Shown: in pieces, positions 45,111-53,850 of the stretch
Layout of the letters: each line of letters begins with the position of its first letter
Numbering within the stretch: position 1 is the stretch's first letter
From: an uncultured Anaerolineae bacterium
GTDB taxonomy: Bacteria; Chloroflexota; Anaerolineae; Anaerolineales; Villigracilaceae
DNA: 64,000 nt
Direction of reading: 5' to 3'
Assembly: GCA_903822545.1 (NCBI GenBank)
Contig: CAIJPN010000172.1
Location: 1 to 64,000, forward strand
Notes under the pieces: generated by a model
Seen by the model: only the letters and a program-made list of their open reading frames with translations
The model's database searches: none
What the model was told of the DNA's origin: nothing
Translations under genes and position numbers: made by a program

Positions 45111-46313
45111 TCAATCTCTTGCGCCGATAACTTTTTCCCTGAGCAGGGAATCAATCTCCGCCGGGCTTAGCGCCAGCTCGACAGCGAGAATTTCGCGGGT
45201 ATTTTCGCCCAAACGAGGCGGGGCGCTGTGAATTTGCGCGGGAGTATGTGAAAGCTGCGCCACCGGGCCAACCATTTTGATGGATTCACCATCCACCCGA
45301 GGCACTTCCCTGACCATCTGGCGGGCCTGCGCCTGCGGGTGCGCCAGCGCCGCCGGGATGTCGTTAATCGGCCCGATGGGAATTCCCAACTGGCTGAGAG
45401 TCTCGATCCAACTGGCAGTACTGCGGGTGAGAAAAATCTCCTGCAATAGCGGGATCAACACCCCTCGATTAACCACCCTGCCGGGGTTGGTCTGAAAGCG
45501 TTCATCCTGCCACAAATCAGCGCGCCCCACAGTTTCACACAACAGCTGGTACTGGCGATCATTGCCCACCGCCAACGCCAGGTAACCATCTGCGGACTGG
45601 AAAACTTCGTAAGGGACGATATTGGCATGGGCGTTACCATAACGCTGCGGCGGTTTGCCGCTCACCAGATAGTTTTGGCCCACGTTAGCCAGCCAGCCAA
45701 GCTGCGCATCGAACAGGGCCACATCGATCCACTGCCCCTGCCCGGTTTTCTCGCGGTGATGCAGCGCCGCCAGGATGGCGTGACTGGCATACATCCCGGC
45801 AGTAATATCCACAATCGCCACACCCACTTTATAGGGCGGCCCTTCCACCGGCCCGGTGATCGACATCAGCCCGGCCTCGGCCTGGATCATAAAATCATAA
45901 CCGGCCAGCGCGTTATACGGCCCGGTCTGGCCGTAGCCGGTGATGCTGCAATAAATCATTCCGGGGTTGGTTTTAGAAAGTGTGGCGTAATCCAGACCAA
46001 ACTTTGCCATGCCGCCGACTTTGAAATTTTCCACCACAATATCGGCTTTTTCGACCAGGCGGCGAGCAATGGCGCGGCCCTGGGGGTGTTTCAGATCCAG
46101 CGCCAGGCTACGCTTGTTGCGGTTAACGCTCAGGTAGTAGGCGCTTTCGCCTTCCTGCCAGGGCGGCCCCCACTGACGGGTGTCGTCGCCATCCAGGCTC
46201 TCGATTTTGATGACATCCGCGCCAAAATCGGCCAGCAGCATGGTGCAATATGGCCCCGCCAGTACCCTGGAAAAATCGACCACTCGTATGCCTGAAAGCG
46301 CAGAAACGGACAT
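45111..46313 (-). CDS. Class III CoA-transferase (CaiB/BaiF family)
   Basis: Predicted 400 residues from ATG 46313. The opening LSGIRVVDFSRVLAGPYCTMLLADFGADVIKIE (given in part), the GDDTRQWGPPW stretch, and GYDFMIQAEAGLMSITG are typical. The family moves CoA between carboxylic acids through an aspartyl-CoA intermediate (Asp in IVDITAGMYA is a candidate). It lies between IclR and the Liv importer on the same strand. It may activate the imported acid. The acid itself is unknown. Confidence 0.88.
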   Translation of the reverse strand: MSVSALSGIRVVDFSRVLAGPYCTMLLADFGADVIKIESLDGDDTRQWGPPWQEGESAYYLSVNRNKRSLALDLKHPQGRAIARRLVEKADIVVENFKVGGMAKFGLDYATLSKTNPGMIYCSITGYGQTGPYNALAGYDFMIQAEAGLMSITGPVEGPPYKVGVAIVDITAGMYASHAILAALHHREKTGQGQWIDVALFDAQLGWLANVGQNYLVSGKPPQRYGNAHANIVPYEVFQSADGYLALAVGNDRQYQLLCETVGRADLWQDERFQTNPGRVVNRGVLIPLLQEIFLTRSTASWIETLSQLGIPIGPINDIPAALAHPQAQARQMVREVPRVDGESIKMVGPVAQLSHTPAQIHSAPPRLGENTREILAVELALSPAEIDSLLREKVIGARD

Positions 46314-46343
46314 AATCCATCCTTTTCGGGCAAACAAAAACGA

Positions 46344-47138
46344 TCAGCCTGAGAAAACTCCCAGGGCGTTGGAAATCTGGTTGGTGGTGCTAAGCAAGGC
46401 CGGGAGGATCTCTTCGAACAGGCGTTCCTGGGTAATATTGAGGGTAGTACCTGTGACATTAACGGAAGCAACCGTCTGCTTGGAAAGATTGCGCACAGGA
46501 GCAGCAATCGCTCTCAGGCCGGAGGCCAATTCTTCATCATCAAGCGCATATCCCTGTTCACGAATGGTTTGCAACTCAGCCAGCAGGGTTTCTTTGGTTG
46601 CGATGGTTTTTGGGGTGTAAACGCTTAAATCTTGTGATGCAAGCAGGGTGCGCAGTTCATCATCTGGAAGCCCGGCCAGGAGGACTTTACCAAGGGCAGT
46701 GCAGTGCGCCGGGAGACTGGAACCCACCCCGAGCACCACACCAACGATGGCCTGGTTGCGGATGCGGTCAACATAGATGGTGCGAAAACCATCCAGCACG
46801 GCCAGACTGACCGTTTCCCCAATTTGCTGTGAGAGTTTTTCGAGAAAAGGGCGGGTGACCTGGCGCAACTCAAGCGTGTTGATGGCGGTGAATCCAAGCT
46901 GGAGCACCTTCAGCCCAGGGCGGTACAACCGCGTGCTGGAACTTTGCTCCAGGTAGCCCATCGACTGCAATGTGGATAGCACCCGGTAGGCGGTGCTTTT
47001 GTTGATCTGGAGCAGATCCACAACCTGGGAGAGTGAGAGCGCCGGGGTTTCGTATGAAAATAGCGACAGGATTTCCAACCCGCGCGCCAGGGCTTCTATG
47101 TTGTACCGCGATTTGGGAGGGATGACATCTTGTTTCAT
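46344..47138 (-). CDS. IclR-family transcriptional regulator
   Basis: Predicted 264 residues from ATG 47138. The N-terminal winged helix (about 14-75) has ARGLEILSLFSYETPALSLSQVV and NKSTAYRVLSTLQSMGYL. The C-terminal effector domain follows with ALGKVLLAGLPDDELRTLL. It probably senses an organic acid and controls the downstream CoA-transferase and importer. A palindrome overlaps its start codon and suggests autoregulation. Confidence 0.9.
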   Translation of the reverse strand: MKQDVIPPKSRYNIEALARGLEILSLFSYETPALSLSQVVDLLQINKSTAYRVLSTLQSMGYLEQSSSTRLYRPGLKVLQLGFTAINTLELRQVTRPFLEKLSQQIGETVSLAVLDGFRTIYVDRIRNQAIVGVVLGVGSSLPAHCTALGKVLLAGLPDDELRTLLASQDLSVYTPKTIATKETLLAELQTIREQGYALDDEELASGLRAIAAPVRNLSKQTVASVNVTGTTLNITQERLFEEILPALLSTTNQISNALGVFSG

Positions 47139-47155
47139 ACAGTAAAACTCTGTAT
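47137..47155 (-). promoter_or_regulatory. Candidate IclR operator
   Basis: An inverted repeat ATACAG-N7-CTGTAT overlaps the IclR start codon. Binding there would block initiation of its own unit. Confidence 0.4.
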
Positions 47156-47277
47156 CTTTAGATAAAACTATTCTAGTGATTGCCCAGGGGTTTGTCAAGA
47201 AGCAAATTTGCATAATTGAAATGTTATTCTCAAATTATGCTAAAATACTTTTATATCGAAAGTGAAAGGATGAGCAA

Positions 47278-47643
47278 ATGAAATCATATTGGGTGATTCA
47301 TAAGGGAAAGCGAGTGTTTGTTGCCAATTTTTCAAACTTTGATATGGATTCTGCCGCGCTCCAGCGGGAATGTGACGATATCATCCGCGAGTTGGAACGT
47401 GAGCCGCGCAACTCAGTCCTTTCCATTTCGAATGCCGAAGGGACTGTTGCCAGCCCCAGCAATTTGAATGTGCTAAAGAACATGCTGCCACGCTCCAATC
47501 GATATGTCCGCCGCCGGGCAGTCATCGGCGTAGCCGGGGCGCGCCGCGCTTTCATCGAGCTGATTAACAAACTCACCGGCGGCACACGCTTCAGCACTTT
47601 TGACAATCTTGACCAGGCGCTGGAGTGGATCACCACCGAATAA
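47278..47643 (+). CDS. STAS/SpoIIAA-like small protein
   Basis: Predicted 121 residues. Secondary-structure pattern (strand-rich start KGKRVFVANFSN, a helix with two acidic residues, LSISNAEGTVASPSN, and an end FDNLDQALEWITTE) resembles STAS/SpoIIAA-like proteins of unknown function. No phosphorylatable Ser motif is clear. It is preceded by AAAGGATGAG and followed by a strong terminator, so it is a single-gene unit diverging from IclR. Confidence 0.55.
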   Translation: MKSYWVIHKGKRVFVANFSNFDMDSAALQRECDDIIRELEREPRNSVLSISNAEGTVASPSNLNVLKNMLPRSNRYVRRRAVIGVAGARRAFIELINKLTGGTRFSTFDNLDQALEWITTE

Positions 47644-47661
47644 ACCAGTTTGAAACCGTCA

Positions 47662-47697
47662 GGCCCCTTGAGCATGCTGCTTGAGGGGCTTTTTTTA
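47662..47697 (+). terminator. Rho-independent terminator
   Basis: Arms GGCCCCTTGAGC (47662-47673) and GCTTGAGGGGCT (47679-47690) with a 5-base loop and a T-run to 47696. Confidence 0.92.
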
Positions 47698-47776
47698 TCG
47701 CTCCAGCCTGATTCGAAATTGCGCTATTTGTGGCTGTGACGGGTATAATTTACGTGTAATTTTATAAGGAGCCTTT

Positions 47777-48622
47777 ATGAGTTTATTCTTGCAGGGAAAA
47801 ACCGTGCTCGTTACCGGCGCTACTTCAGGGATCGGGATGATCACAGCGCGCGAACTGGCCCGCAAAGGCGCGCGCACCATCATCATCAGCCGCAACCAGC
47901 AGAAATGCGTCACCGTGGCGGAACAAATCAAAGGCCAGACAGGCAACCAAAACGTCGAATACATTACAGCCGATTTATCGACCAAAACCGGCATCAGCCA
48001 GGCGGCCTTTGAATTCAAAAAACGCTGTTCGCGGCTGGATGTGCTGGTTAACAACGCCGGGGCTATCTTCATGGAGCGGCAGGTTTCACCCGAAGGCATT
48101 GAGATGACACTGGCGCTCAACCATCTCAATTATTTTTACCTGACCATGCTGCTGCTGGATGTGTTGAAGGCCAGCGCCCCTGCGCGGATTGTCAATGTCT
48201 CATCAGATGCCCATCGCGGGCAAAAAATCGATTTTGATGATTTGCAAACCGAGAAAAACTACAGCGGTTTCGGGGCCTATGGGCGCTCGAAAATGATGAA
48301 TGTGCTCTTCACCTACGAGTTGGCGCGCAAGCTGGAAGGCAGCAAAGTCACCGTTAATGCCCTGCACCCGGGGTTTGTAGCCACCGATTTCGCCAAAAAC
48401 AACAGCGGAGTGGTACAAATGGGCATGAAAGTGGTCGGTCTTTTTGCGCGCAAACCCGAAAAAGGCGCAGAAACAGCCATCTACCTGGCCTCCTCGCGCG
48501 AGGTGGATGGCGTCAGCGGCGGCTATTTTTACGATATGCAGTCGATTGAATCAGACCCGGCCACCTACAAAAAAGCCGATGCTGAAAAACTCTGGAACAT
48601 CAGCCTGGAAATGATGCTGTAA
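47777..48622 (+). CDS. Short-chain dehydrogenase/reductase (retinol dehydrogenase-like)
   Basis: Predicted 281 residues. Cofactor loop TGATSGIG, NNAG, and the catalytic pair in AYGRSKMMN (Tyr and Lys) with an upstream Ser in VNVSSDAH are all present. Arg in IISRN after strand 2 suggests NADP(H). The layout is that of retinol dehydrogenase/WWOX-type SDRs, but the substrate is unknown. It has its own ribosome site TAAGGAG. Confidence 0.88.
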   Translation: MSLFLQGKTVLVTGATSGIGMITARELARKGARTIIISRNQQKCVTVAEQIKGQTGNQNVEYITADLSTKTGISQAAFEFKKRCSRLDVLVNNAGAIFMERQVSPEGIEMTLALNHLNYFYLTMLLLDVLKASAPARIVNVSSDAHRGQKIDFDDLQTEKNYSGFGAYGRSKMMNVLFTYELARKLEGSKVTVNALHPGFVATDFAKNNSGVVQMGMKVVGLFARKPEKGAETAIYLASSREVDGVSGGYFYDMQSIESDPATYKKADAEKLWNISLEMML

Positions 48623-48700
48623 ACGTTCTTCTCCAACCCCTAAAGGCCTCCGCTGGAGAATCCCGCCGGGGGTCTTTTTGTCCCACCAAATAAATACCCT

Positions 48701-50497
48701 ATGACCCAACTTGCCATACCCGCAGAATTTACCCTTACCCGTCCTACATTCAATCGCGGCGGCCCTGTCCGCTGGATTGCTTCCCACGCCATCCGTCACT
48801 GGTGGATCATCGTCATATTATTCATCGGCGCGTTCGGCAACGCCGCGCTGGCGGCAGTCGTGCCGCTGCTGGTTGGTGACGCGTTTAACGCCATGTTGCA
48901 GGAAGTGCCTGATACCAGTGTGCTGCTGCCGCTGGCGCTGTTGATCGGCGGCACGCAAGTGCTGCGCGGGGTGCTCCAGCTTGGGCGCAACTTTGGCGCG
49001 GAATTGCTCGGCCAGCGCCTGGAGCGCGAGATCCGCGATGAAATCTACATCTCGCTGCTGGGCAAGAGCATGACCTTTCACAGCCTGCAACCGGTTGGCG
49101 ATACGATGGCGCGCGCCACCAATGATGTGCGCGAAGTCAACTTTATGTTCAGCCCCGGCATCAACCTGGTAATCGGCTCGGGATTTTTCCTGTTGATGCC
49201 GATCCTTGCTGCGCCACGCTATCACCCAAGCTTGCTGGCCATACCGGTGATTTTTGCCATCGCTTACTTCGTCGCCCTGGCAACTTATCTCAAGAACCTG
49301 TCACCCATCTCAGACGAGGTGCGCAGCAGCTTCGGGGAGATGAATTCCCATTTATCGGAATCACTGGATGGCGTGGAAACGGTCAAAGGCGCAGCGCAAG
49401 AAGATGCCGAGGTGGAAAAGTTCAGCGTCAACGCCAGACGGGTGCGGGATGCCTTTGTCAAACAAGGGGATACTGAAGCCCGATTTGTGGCCTTCCTCTT
49501 GTATGGGATCGCCATCGCGGCTGGGCTGACCCACGCTTTGATCCTGTTTCGAGAGGGTTTGCTCAACACCGGGCAGGTGATCGGCTACTTCGGCCTGCTG
49601 CGAATGCTGGATTTTCCAACTTTTACTTCCACCTGGGCCTATACGCAGGTTTCGCTGGGGCTGGCGGGCGCGCGCCGCATTCTGGAGCTGGTCAACCGCG
49701 AAACCGACCTCGACCAGAACACGGCGGGCTACAGCGGTGAAATGAAAGGCGAGATAGAGTTTCGGAATGTCAATTTTGGTTATCCAAATGAGAAGAAAGA
49801 AGAAAATGGAAAGAAGGATGCCTCCCCCGAAAATGTTTTGGATGGGATTTCCTTCAAAGTCAAACCCGGACAAACGGTAGCCATCGTCGGGCAGACCGGG
49901 GCCGGGAAAACTTCGCTGGTGCGGCTGGTCAACCGGACGTATGACATCACCAGCGGGCAGATATTGGTGGATGGTGTGGATGTGCGCGAGTGGAACCTGG
50001 CATCGCTGCGCTCGCAAATTTCGATGATCGAGCAGGATATTTTCCTGTTCTCACGCTCCATCAGCGACAATATTGCCTTTGGCAAGCCCGGCGCAACGCA
50101 GGATGTGGTTGAAAAAGCCGCTGAAGCAGCCCAGGCGCACGAATTCATCCAGACTTTTGATAAAAGCTATGAAACTGTCATCGGTGAGCGCGGGGTGACG
50201 CTTTCGGGCGGTCAGCGCCAGCGCCTGGCCCTGGCGCGAGCTTTCCTGACCGATCCGCGCATTCTCATCCTGGATGACTCAACCAGCGCGATTGATTCGG
50301 CTACCGAGGATAAAATCCAGCGAGCGATCTCTGCCGCCGCGAAGGGCCGCACCACGCTGTTGATCACCCACCGCCTGAGCCAGATCCGCTGGGCCGACCT
50401 GATCATCGTCATCCGCAAAGGCAAAATCGCCGCGATGGGCAACCATGACGAGCTAATGAAAACGTCAGAAGCGTATGGACGGATTTTTAGGGAATAA
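48701..50497 (+). CDS. ABC exporter half, degenerate-site subunit
   Basis: Predicted 598 residues: a six-helix transmembrane domain (about 25-320) and an ATPase domain (about 345-598). Walker A GQTGAGKTS and the signature LSGGQRQRLALARA are canonical, but the residue after Walker B is Asp, not Glu (LILDDSTSAID). With the neighbour's altered signature this makes one nucleotide site non-catalytic, as in TM287/288 or BmrCD type exporters. It probably exports a lipid or drug-like compound. Confidence 0.88.
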   Translation: MTQLAIPAEFTLTRPTFNRGGPVRWIASHAIRHWWIIVILFIGAFGNAALAAVVPLLVGDAFNAMLQEVPDTSVLLPLALLIGGTQVLRGVLQLGRNFGAELLGQRLEREIRDEIYISLLGKSMTFHSLQPVGDTMARATNDVREVNFMFSPGINLVIGSGFFLLMPILAAPRYHPSLLAIPVIFAIAYFVALATYLKNLSPISDEVRSSFGEMNSHLSESLDGVETVKGAAQEDAEVEKFSVNARRVRDAFVKQGDTEARFVAFLLYGIAIAAGLTHALILFREGLLNTGQVIGYFGLLRMLDFPTFTSTWAYTQVSLGLAGARRILELVNRETDLDQNTAGYSGEMKGEIEFRNVNFGYPNEKKEENGKKDASPENVLDGISFKVKPGQTVAIVGQTGAGKTSLVRLVNRTYDITSGQILVDGVDVREWNLASLRSQISMIEQDIFLFSRSISDNIAFGKPGATQDVVEKAAEAAQAHEFIQTFDKSYETVIGERGVTLSGGQRQRLALARAFLTDPRILILDDSTSAIDSATEDKIQRAISAAAKGRTTLLITHRLSQIRWADLIIVIRKGKIAAMGNHDELMKTSEAYGRIFRE

Positions 50498-50500
50498 TTT

Positions 50501-50529
50501 GTAGGGGCGAAGCAATGCTTCGCCCCTAC
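50501..50529. repeat. GTAGGGGCG palindrome between the ABC genes
   Basis: 14-base arms GTAGGGGCGAAGCA and TGCTTCGCCCCTAC around a single A, placed between the two exporter genes. Confidence 0.8.
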
Positions 50530-50541
50530 CGGAGACATTTT

Positions 50542-52356
50542 ATGGGTTTCTTTGCCGGATTAAACAACGAAAAATACGACCGCCAGTACACGGACCGCGA
50601 GTTGGTGCGGCGCATGGTGGAGTATTTTGCCCCGCAGAAAAAACGCATCGCGAGCATTGTGATACTGGTGCTGGTGATGGCCGGGTTGGGTGCCGCCCTG
50701 CCGGTCATCGTCAGCAATATCATGGATTTGATGAAAAACCAGCCCACCCCGCAGGCCATCGCCATCGTGGGGGTTGGGATGACCTTTATCGCTTTCGCCA
50801 ACTGGGGATTGAACTGGCTGCGACGATCACTCACCGTCCGCGCGGTGGGTGATGTGGTACTGGAACTGCGCACCCGCGCCTTCGCCGCCGCCGCTGAACA
50901 CGACCTGTCGTTCTACGACCAGTTTTCCAGCGGGCGCATCGTCAGCCGCATCACCAGCGACACCAACGACTTCGGCCAACTGGTCGTCATCGTCACCGAC
51001 GTGGCCTCGCAAATCGTCCAAACGGTCATCCTGGGAATCATCCTGGCGCGCACCGAATGGAAATTGTTCACGGTCATGCTGGCTTTCATGCCGGTGATTT
51101 TCATCATCGCCATGGGCTTTCGCAGCCTGGCGCGCGTCGTCACCAAAAACGGGATGAAAGCGATGGCGGATGTCAACGCCGCCATCAAAGAGACCGTCAG
51201 CGGCATCGCCGTCGCCAAGAACTTCCGCCAGGAACACAGCATTTTCGAGACCTTCGACACTGCCAACCAGCAGTCGTACCGCGTCAATGTGCGGCGCGGC
51301 TTCGTGCTCTCGCTGGTTTTCCCCACGCTCAACGCCACCAGCGGCATCTTCATCGGCGTGCTGGTCTACGCGGGCGGATGGAGCGCCGCGGCTGGCCTCA
51401 TCACCGTGGGCGCGTGGTATTTGTTCATCAATTCGCTGGATTATTTCATGTTCCCGATCATGAACCTGACCTCCTTCTGGGCACAAATCCAATCGGGACT
51501 TTCTGCTGCCGAGCGCGCCTTCGCATTGATCGATGCCGACCCGAATGTAGTGCAGAAGGACAACCACAGGGTACCGCCGCTTAAGGGGGAAATCCGCTTC
51601 GAGAATCTGCAATTCCGTTATACGGATAAAGAACCCATTCTCCGCGACTTCAGCCTGCACATCCAGCCTGGAGAGAACCTGGCGCTGGTAGGTCATACCG
51701 GCGCTGGAAAATCCTCCATTGCCAAGCTGATTGCCCGCTTCTACGAGTTCCAAAGCGGCGAGCTGACCATCGACGGTCACGACATCCGCACCTTTGACCT
51801 GCAACAATACCGCCGCCAGTTGGGCATCGTCTCACAGGTGCCATTCCTGTTCTCTGGCACGGTGGCAGAAAATATCCGTTACGCAGCCCCAAACGCCACC
51901 GAAGCCGAGATAACGGCCATGGCTCGCAGGATTGGGGATGGCGAATGGCTGGAAACCCTGCCCAATGGCCTGGAAACACAAGTGGGGGAGCGTGGTGGCA
52001 GGTTAAGCATGGGCCAGCGCCAACTCGTCGCGCTGATGAGAGTCCTGGTGCAGAAACCGGCCATTTTCATCCTGGATGAAGCCACCGCCAGCATCGACCC
52101 GTTCACCGAATGGCAGATCCAACAGGCGCTCAACCTGATCCTGGCGAATTCGACCAGCATCCTGATCGCCCACCGCCTTTCGACGGTGAAGGCCGCCGAC
52201 CGGATCGTGGTGATGAAACAGGGTACGATCATCGAACAGGGCAACCATAACGACCTGCTGTCTCAGGGCGGGCACTACGCGGAGCTTTACAATACTTATT
52301 TCCGTCACCAAAGCCTGGCATATATTGAAAAGATAAAGGAATTGAAGGAGCGATAA
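50542..52356 (+). CDS. ABC exporter half, catalytic-site subunit
   Basis: Predicted 604 residues from ATG 50542 (CCGGAGAC upstream). Six-helix membrane domain, then an ATPase domain with Walker A GHTGAGKSS and a normal Walker B plus catalytic Glu (IFILDEATASID). Its signature is altered to LSMGQRQLVAL. It therefore complements the other half: one site is catalytic, the other is not. The two genes are 44 bases apart with a palindrome between. The frame upstream of the ATG reads through that palindrome and is rejected as start. Confidence 0.88.
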   Translation: MGFFAGLNNEKYDRQYTDRELVRRMVEYFAPQKKRIASIVILVLVMAGLGAALPVIVSNIMDLMKNQPTPQAIAIVGVGMTFIAFANWGLNWLRRSLTVRAVGDVVLELRTRAFAAAAEHDLSFYDQFSSGRIVSRITSDTNDFGQLVVIVTDVASQIVQTVILGIILARTEWKLFTVMLAFMPVIFIIAMGFRSLARVVTKNGMKAMADVNAAIKETVSGIAVAKNFRQEHSIFETFDTANQQSYRVNVRRGFVLSLVFPTLNATSGIFIGVLVYAGGWSAAAGLITVGAWYLFINSLDYFMFPIMNLTSFWAQIQSGLSAAERAFALIDADPNVVQKDNHRVPPLKGEIRFENLQFRYTDKEPILRDFSLHIQPGENLALVGHTGAGKSSIAKLIARFYEFQSGELTIDGHDIRTFDLQQYRRQLGIVSQVPFLFSGTVAENIRYAAPNATEAEITAMARRIGDGEWLETLPNGLETQVGERGGRLSMGQRQLVALMRVLVQKPAIFILDEATASIDPFTEWQIQQALNLILANSTSILIAHRLSTVKAADRIVVMKQGTIIEQGNHNDLLSQGGHYAELYNTYFRHQSLAYIEKIKELKER

Positions 52357-52358
52357 CC

Positions 52359-52826
52359 ATGCCACGTTACCAGGCCGCCATCCTGCGCGGCGATGAAATC
52401 CTGCTCATCCAACACCGTGAACACGCCGGGCGCGCTTATTGGACGTTTCCCGGCGGAGGCCGGGAAGCTGGCGAGAGCGAAGAAGACTGTGTCCGCCGCG
52501 AAATGCGCGAGGAAACCGGGCTGGAAGTTGAAGTGCTGGGCTTGCTGTTGGATGACCACATCAGCGACCCGTTTGACGGTTCCCCGCGCCATTTCAAGAC
52601 TTACCTGTGCCACATCCTGTCAGGCGAAGCCGCGCCCGGCTACGAGCCCGAGCCAGAAGCCTCCGAATTTTACGCAATCGTCAAAGTCGGTTGGTTCACA
52701 CTCCACGATGAAAGCGACTGGGGCGAACTGCTGATGAAAGACCCGCTGACTTACCCCACCCTGCTGAAAGTCCGCGCGGCGCTGGATGGTTGGCAAAAAA
52801 AACCTGGCAAGGATCGTCTGGAGTAA
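52359..52826 (+). CDS. Nudix hydrolase
   Basis: Predicted 155 residues. A full Nudix box is seen: GGGREAGESEEDCVRREM then REETGLEVE, with the metal-binding Glu residues in place. It hydrolyses a nucleoside diphosphate derivative; the substrate is not predictable. Its ATG lies two bases after the exporter stop, so it is probably part of that transcript. Confidence 0.9.
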   Translation: MPRYQAAILRGDEILLIQHREHAGRAYWTFPGGGREAGESEEDCVRREMREETGLEVEVLGLLLDDHISDPFDGSPRHFKTYLCHILSGEAAPGYEPEPEASEFYAIVKVGWFTLHDESDWGELLMKDPLTYPTLLKVRAALDGWQKKPGKDRLE

Positions 52827-52842
52827 AGGAACGATTTTAATC

Positions 52843-53670
52843 ATGAAATATGGCCTGGCTTTTCCTTACAACCAAACCCGTTTCGTTGCAGAAGCTGCCC
52901 ACATGGCCGAAGAGTTTGGCTGGGATGGCTGTTTCCTGGGCGATGCAATCTGGTGCGAAGACCCGATGATTGCGCTGGCCGGGGCCGCCATGACCACCAA
53001 ACACATCCGGCTGGGCACAATGATCGTCCCGGCCCCGCTCAGGCGGCCGTGGAAAATTGCCAGCGAGTCGCTGGCGCTGGATCAACTATCAGGGGGCCGC
53101 CTGATCCTGGGTCTGGGCACCGGCGCAGTCTGGATGGGCTGGCAGGGATTCCCCGGTGAAGTGGTGGATGCCAGGGCGCGGGCCGAAATGCTCGATGAAA
53201 CGATCGACATCCTGGATAAGCTGTACCAGGGCCGGCAGTTTGATTACGACGGAAAGCACTATCCGGTGAAGCTGACTTTGCTGGACGAGCAGCATTTCCC
53301 GCCCCGGCCCGTCCAGCAGCCGCGCATTCCGCTTTGGGCTCCCCTGATCTGGCCGCTCGCAAAATCGAAAGAGCGTATTCTCAAGTGTGATGGCCTGTTT
53401 GCCGAAAAATGGGGCCACGGGAAGCCCGGAGAAGTCACCCCGCAGGATGTGCGCGAGATGAAAACTTACGTGGAAGCGAACCGCACCCTGTCCACCCCCT
53501 TTGAGATTGTCATTAGCGGCCGGACGTTTGGCCTGGATACTGCCGCGCAAAAAGATAAAATCATGCCCTGGGTGGAGGCAGGCGCGACCTGGTGGGTGGA
53601 AGAATTATGGGATGCGCCCAAAGAAAAGGTTCTTGAACGCATCCGGCAGGGGCCACCAGTTGTGGAATGA
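52843..53670 (+). CDS. Luciferase-like (LLM) flavin-dependent oxidoreductase
   Basis: Predicted 275 residues from ATG 52843. The opening KYGLAFPYNQTRFVAEAAHMAEEFGWDGCFLGD, given in part, and the RLGTMIVPAPLRRPWKIASE segment mark the LLM family (F420- or FMN-dependent). The RLILGLGTGAVWMGWQGF stretch is also typical. It is shorter than most members (about 300-340), with a reduced middle. It starts 16 bases after the Nudix gene. Substrate unknown. Confidence 0.85.
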   Translation: MKYGLAFPYNQTRFVAEAAHMAEEFGWDGCFLGDAIWCEDPMIALAGAAMTTKHIRLGTMIVPAPLRRPWKIASESLALDQLSGGRLILGLGTGAVWMGWQGFPGEVVDARARAEMLDETIDILDKLYQGRQFDYDGKHYPVKLTLLDEQHFPPRPVQQPRIPLWAPLIWPLAKSKERILKCDGLFAEKWGHGKPGEVTPQDVREMKTYVEANRTLSTPFEIVISGRTFGLDTAAQKDKIMPWVEAGATWWVEELWDAPKEKVLERIRQGPPVVE

Positions 53671-53724
53671 AATAACAACCGGCAAAATCCATGGCTCTGC
53701 TGAAATTTGTGGGGTTGCCGCGCC

Positions 53725-53773
53725 GCCCGGTGATAAATCACCGGGCTAATGTACGAAGCCCCGTAAACGGGGC
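53725..53773. repeat. Two adjacent small hairpins
   Basis: GCCCGGTGAT/ATCACCGGGC (53725-53746) and GCCCCGT/ACGGGGC (53758-53773), each with a two-base loop. They may end the exporter/Nudix/LLM transcript, but no T-run follows. Confidence 0.6.
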
Positions 53774-53789
53774 CGGAAAGCCCCATTTA

Positions 53790-53817
53790 TTGGCCGCTTG
53801 CCTGGCAGATGTATAAT
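53790..53817 (+). promoter_or_regulatory. Promoter for the aminotransferase gene
   Basis: TTGGCC (53790-53795) and TATAAT (53812-53817) are 16 bases apart and 34 bases before ATG 53851. Confidence 0.5.
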
Positions 53818-53850
53818 ACCCATCCCAAACAAAATTTCCCCGGAGGATCC

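Noticed and set aside
50827-51807. 326-codon minus-strand frame opposite the second ABC gene
   Set aside because: Shadow frame: the plus strand has intact ABC motifs throughout.
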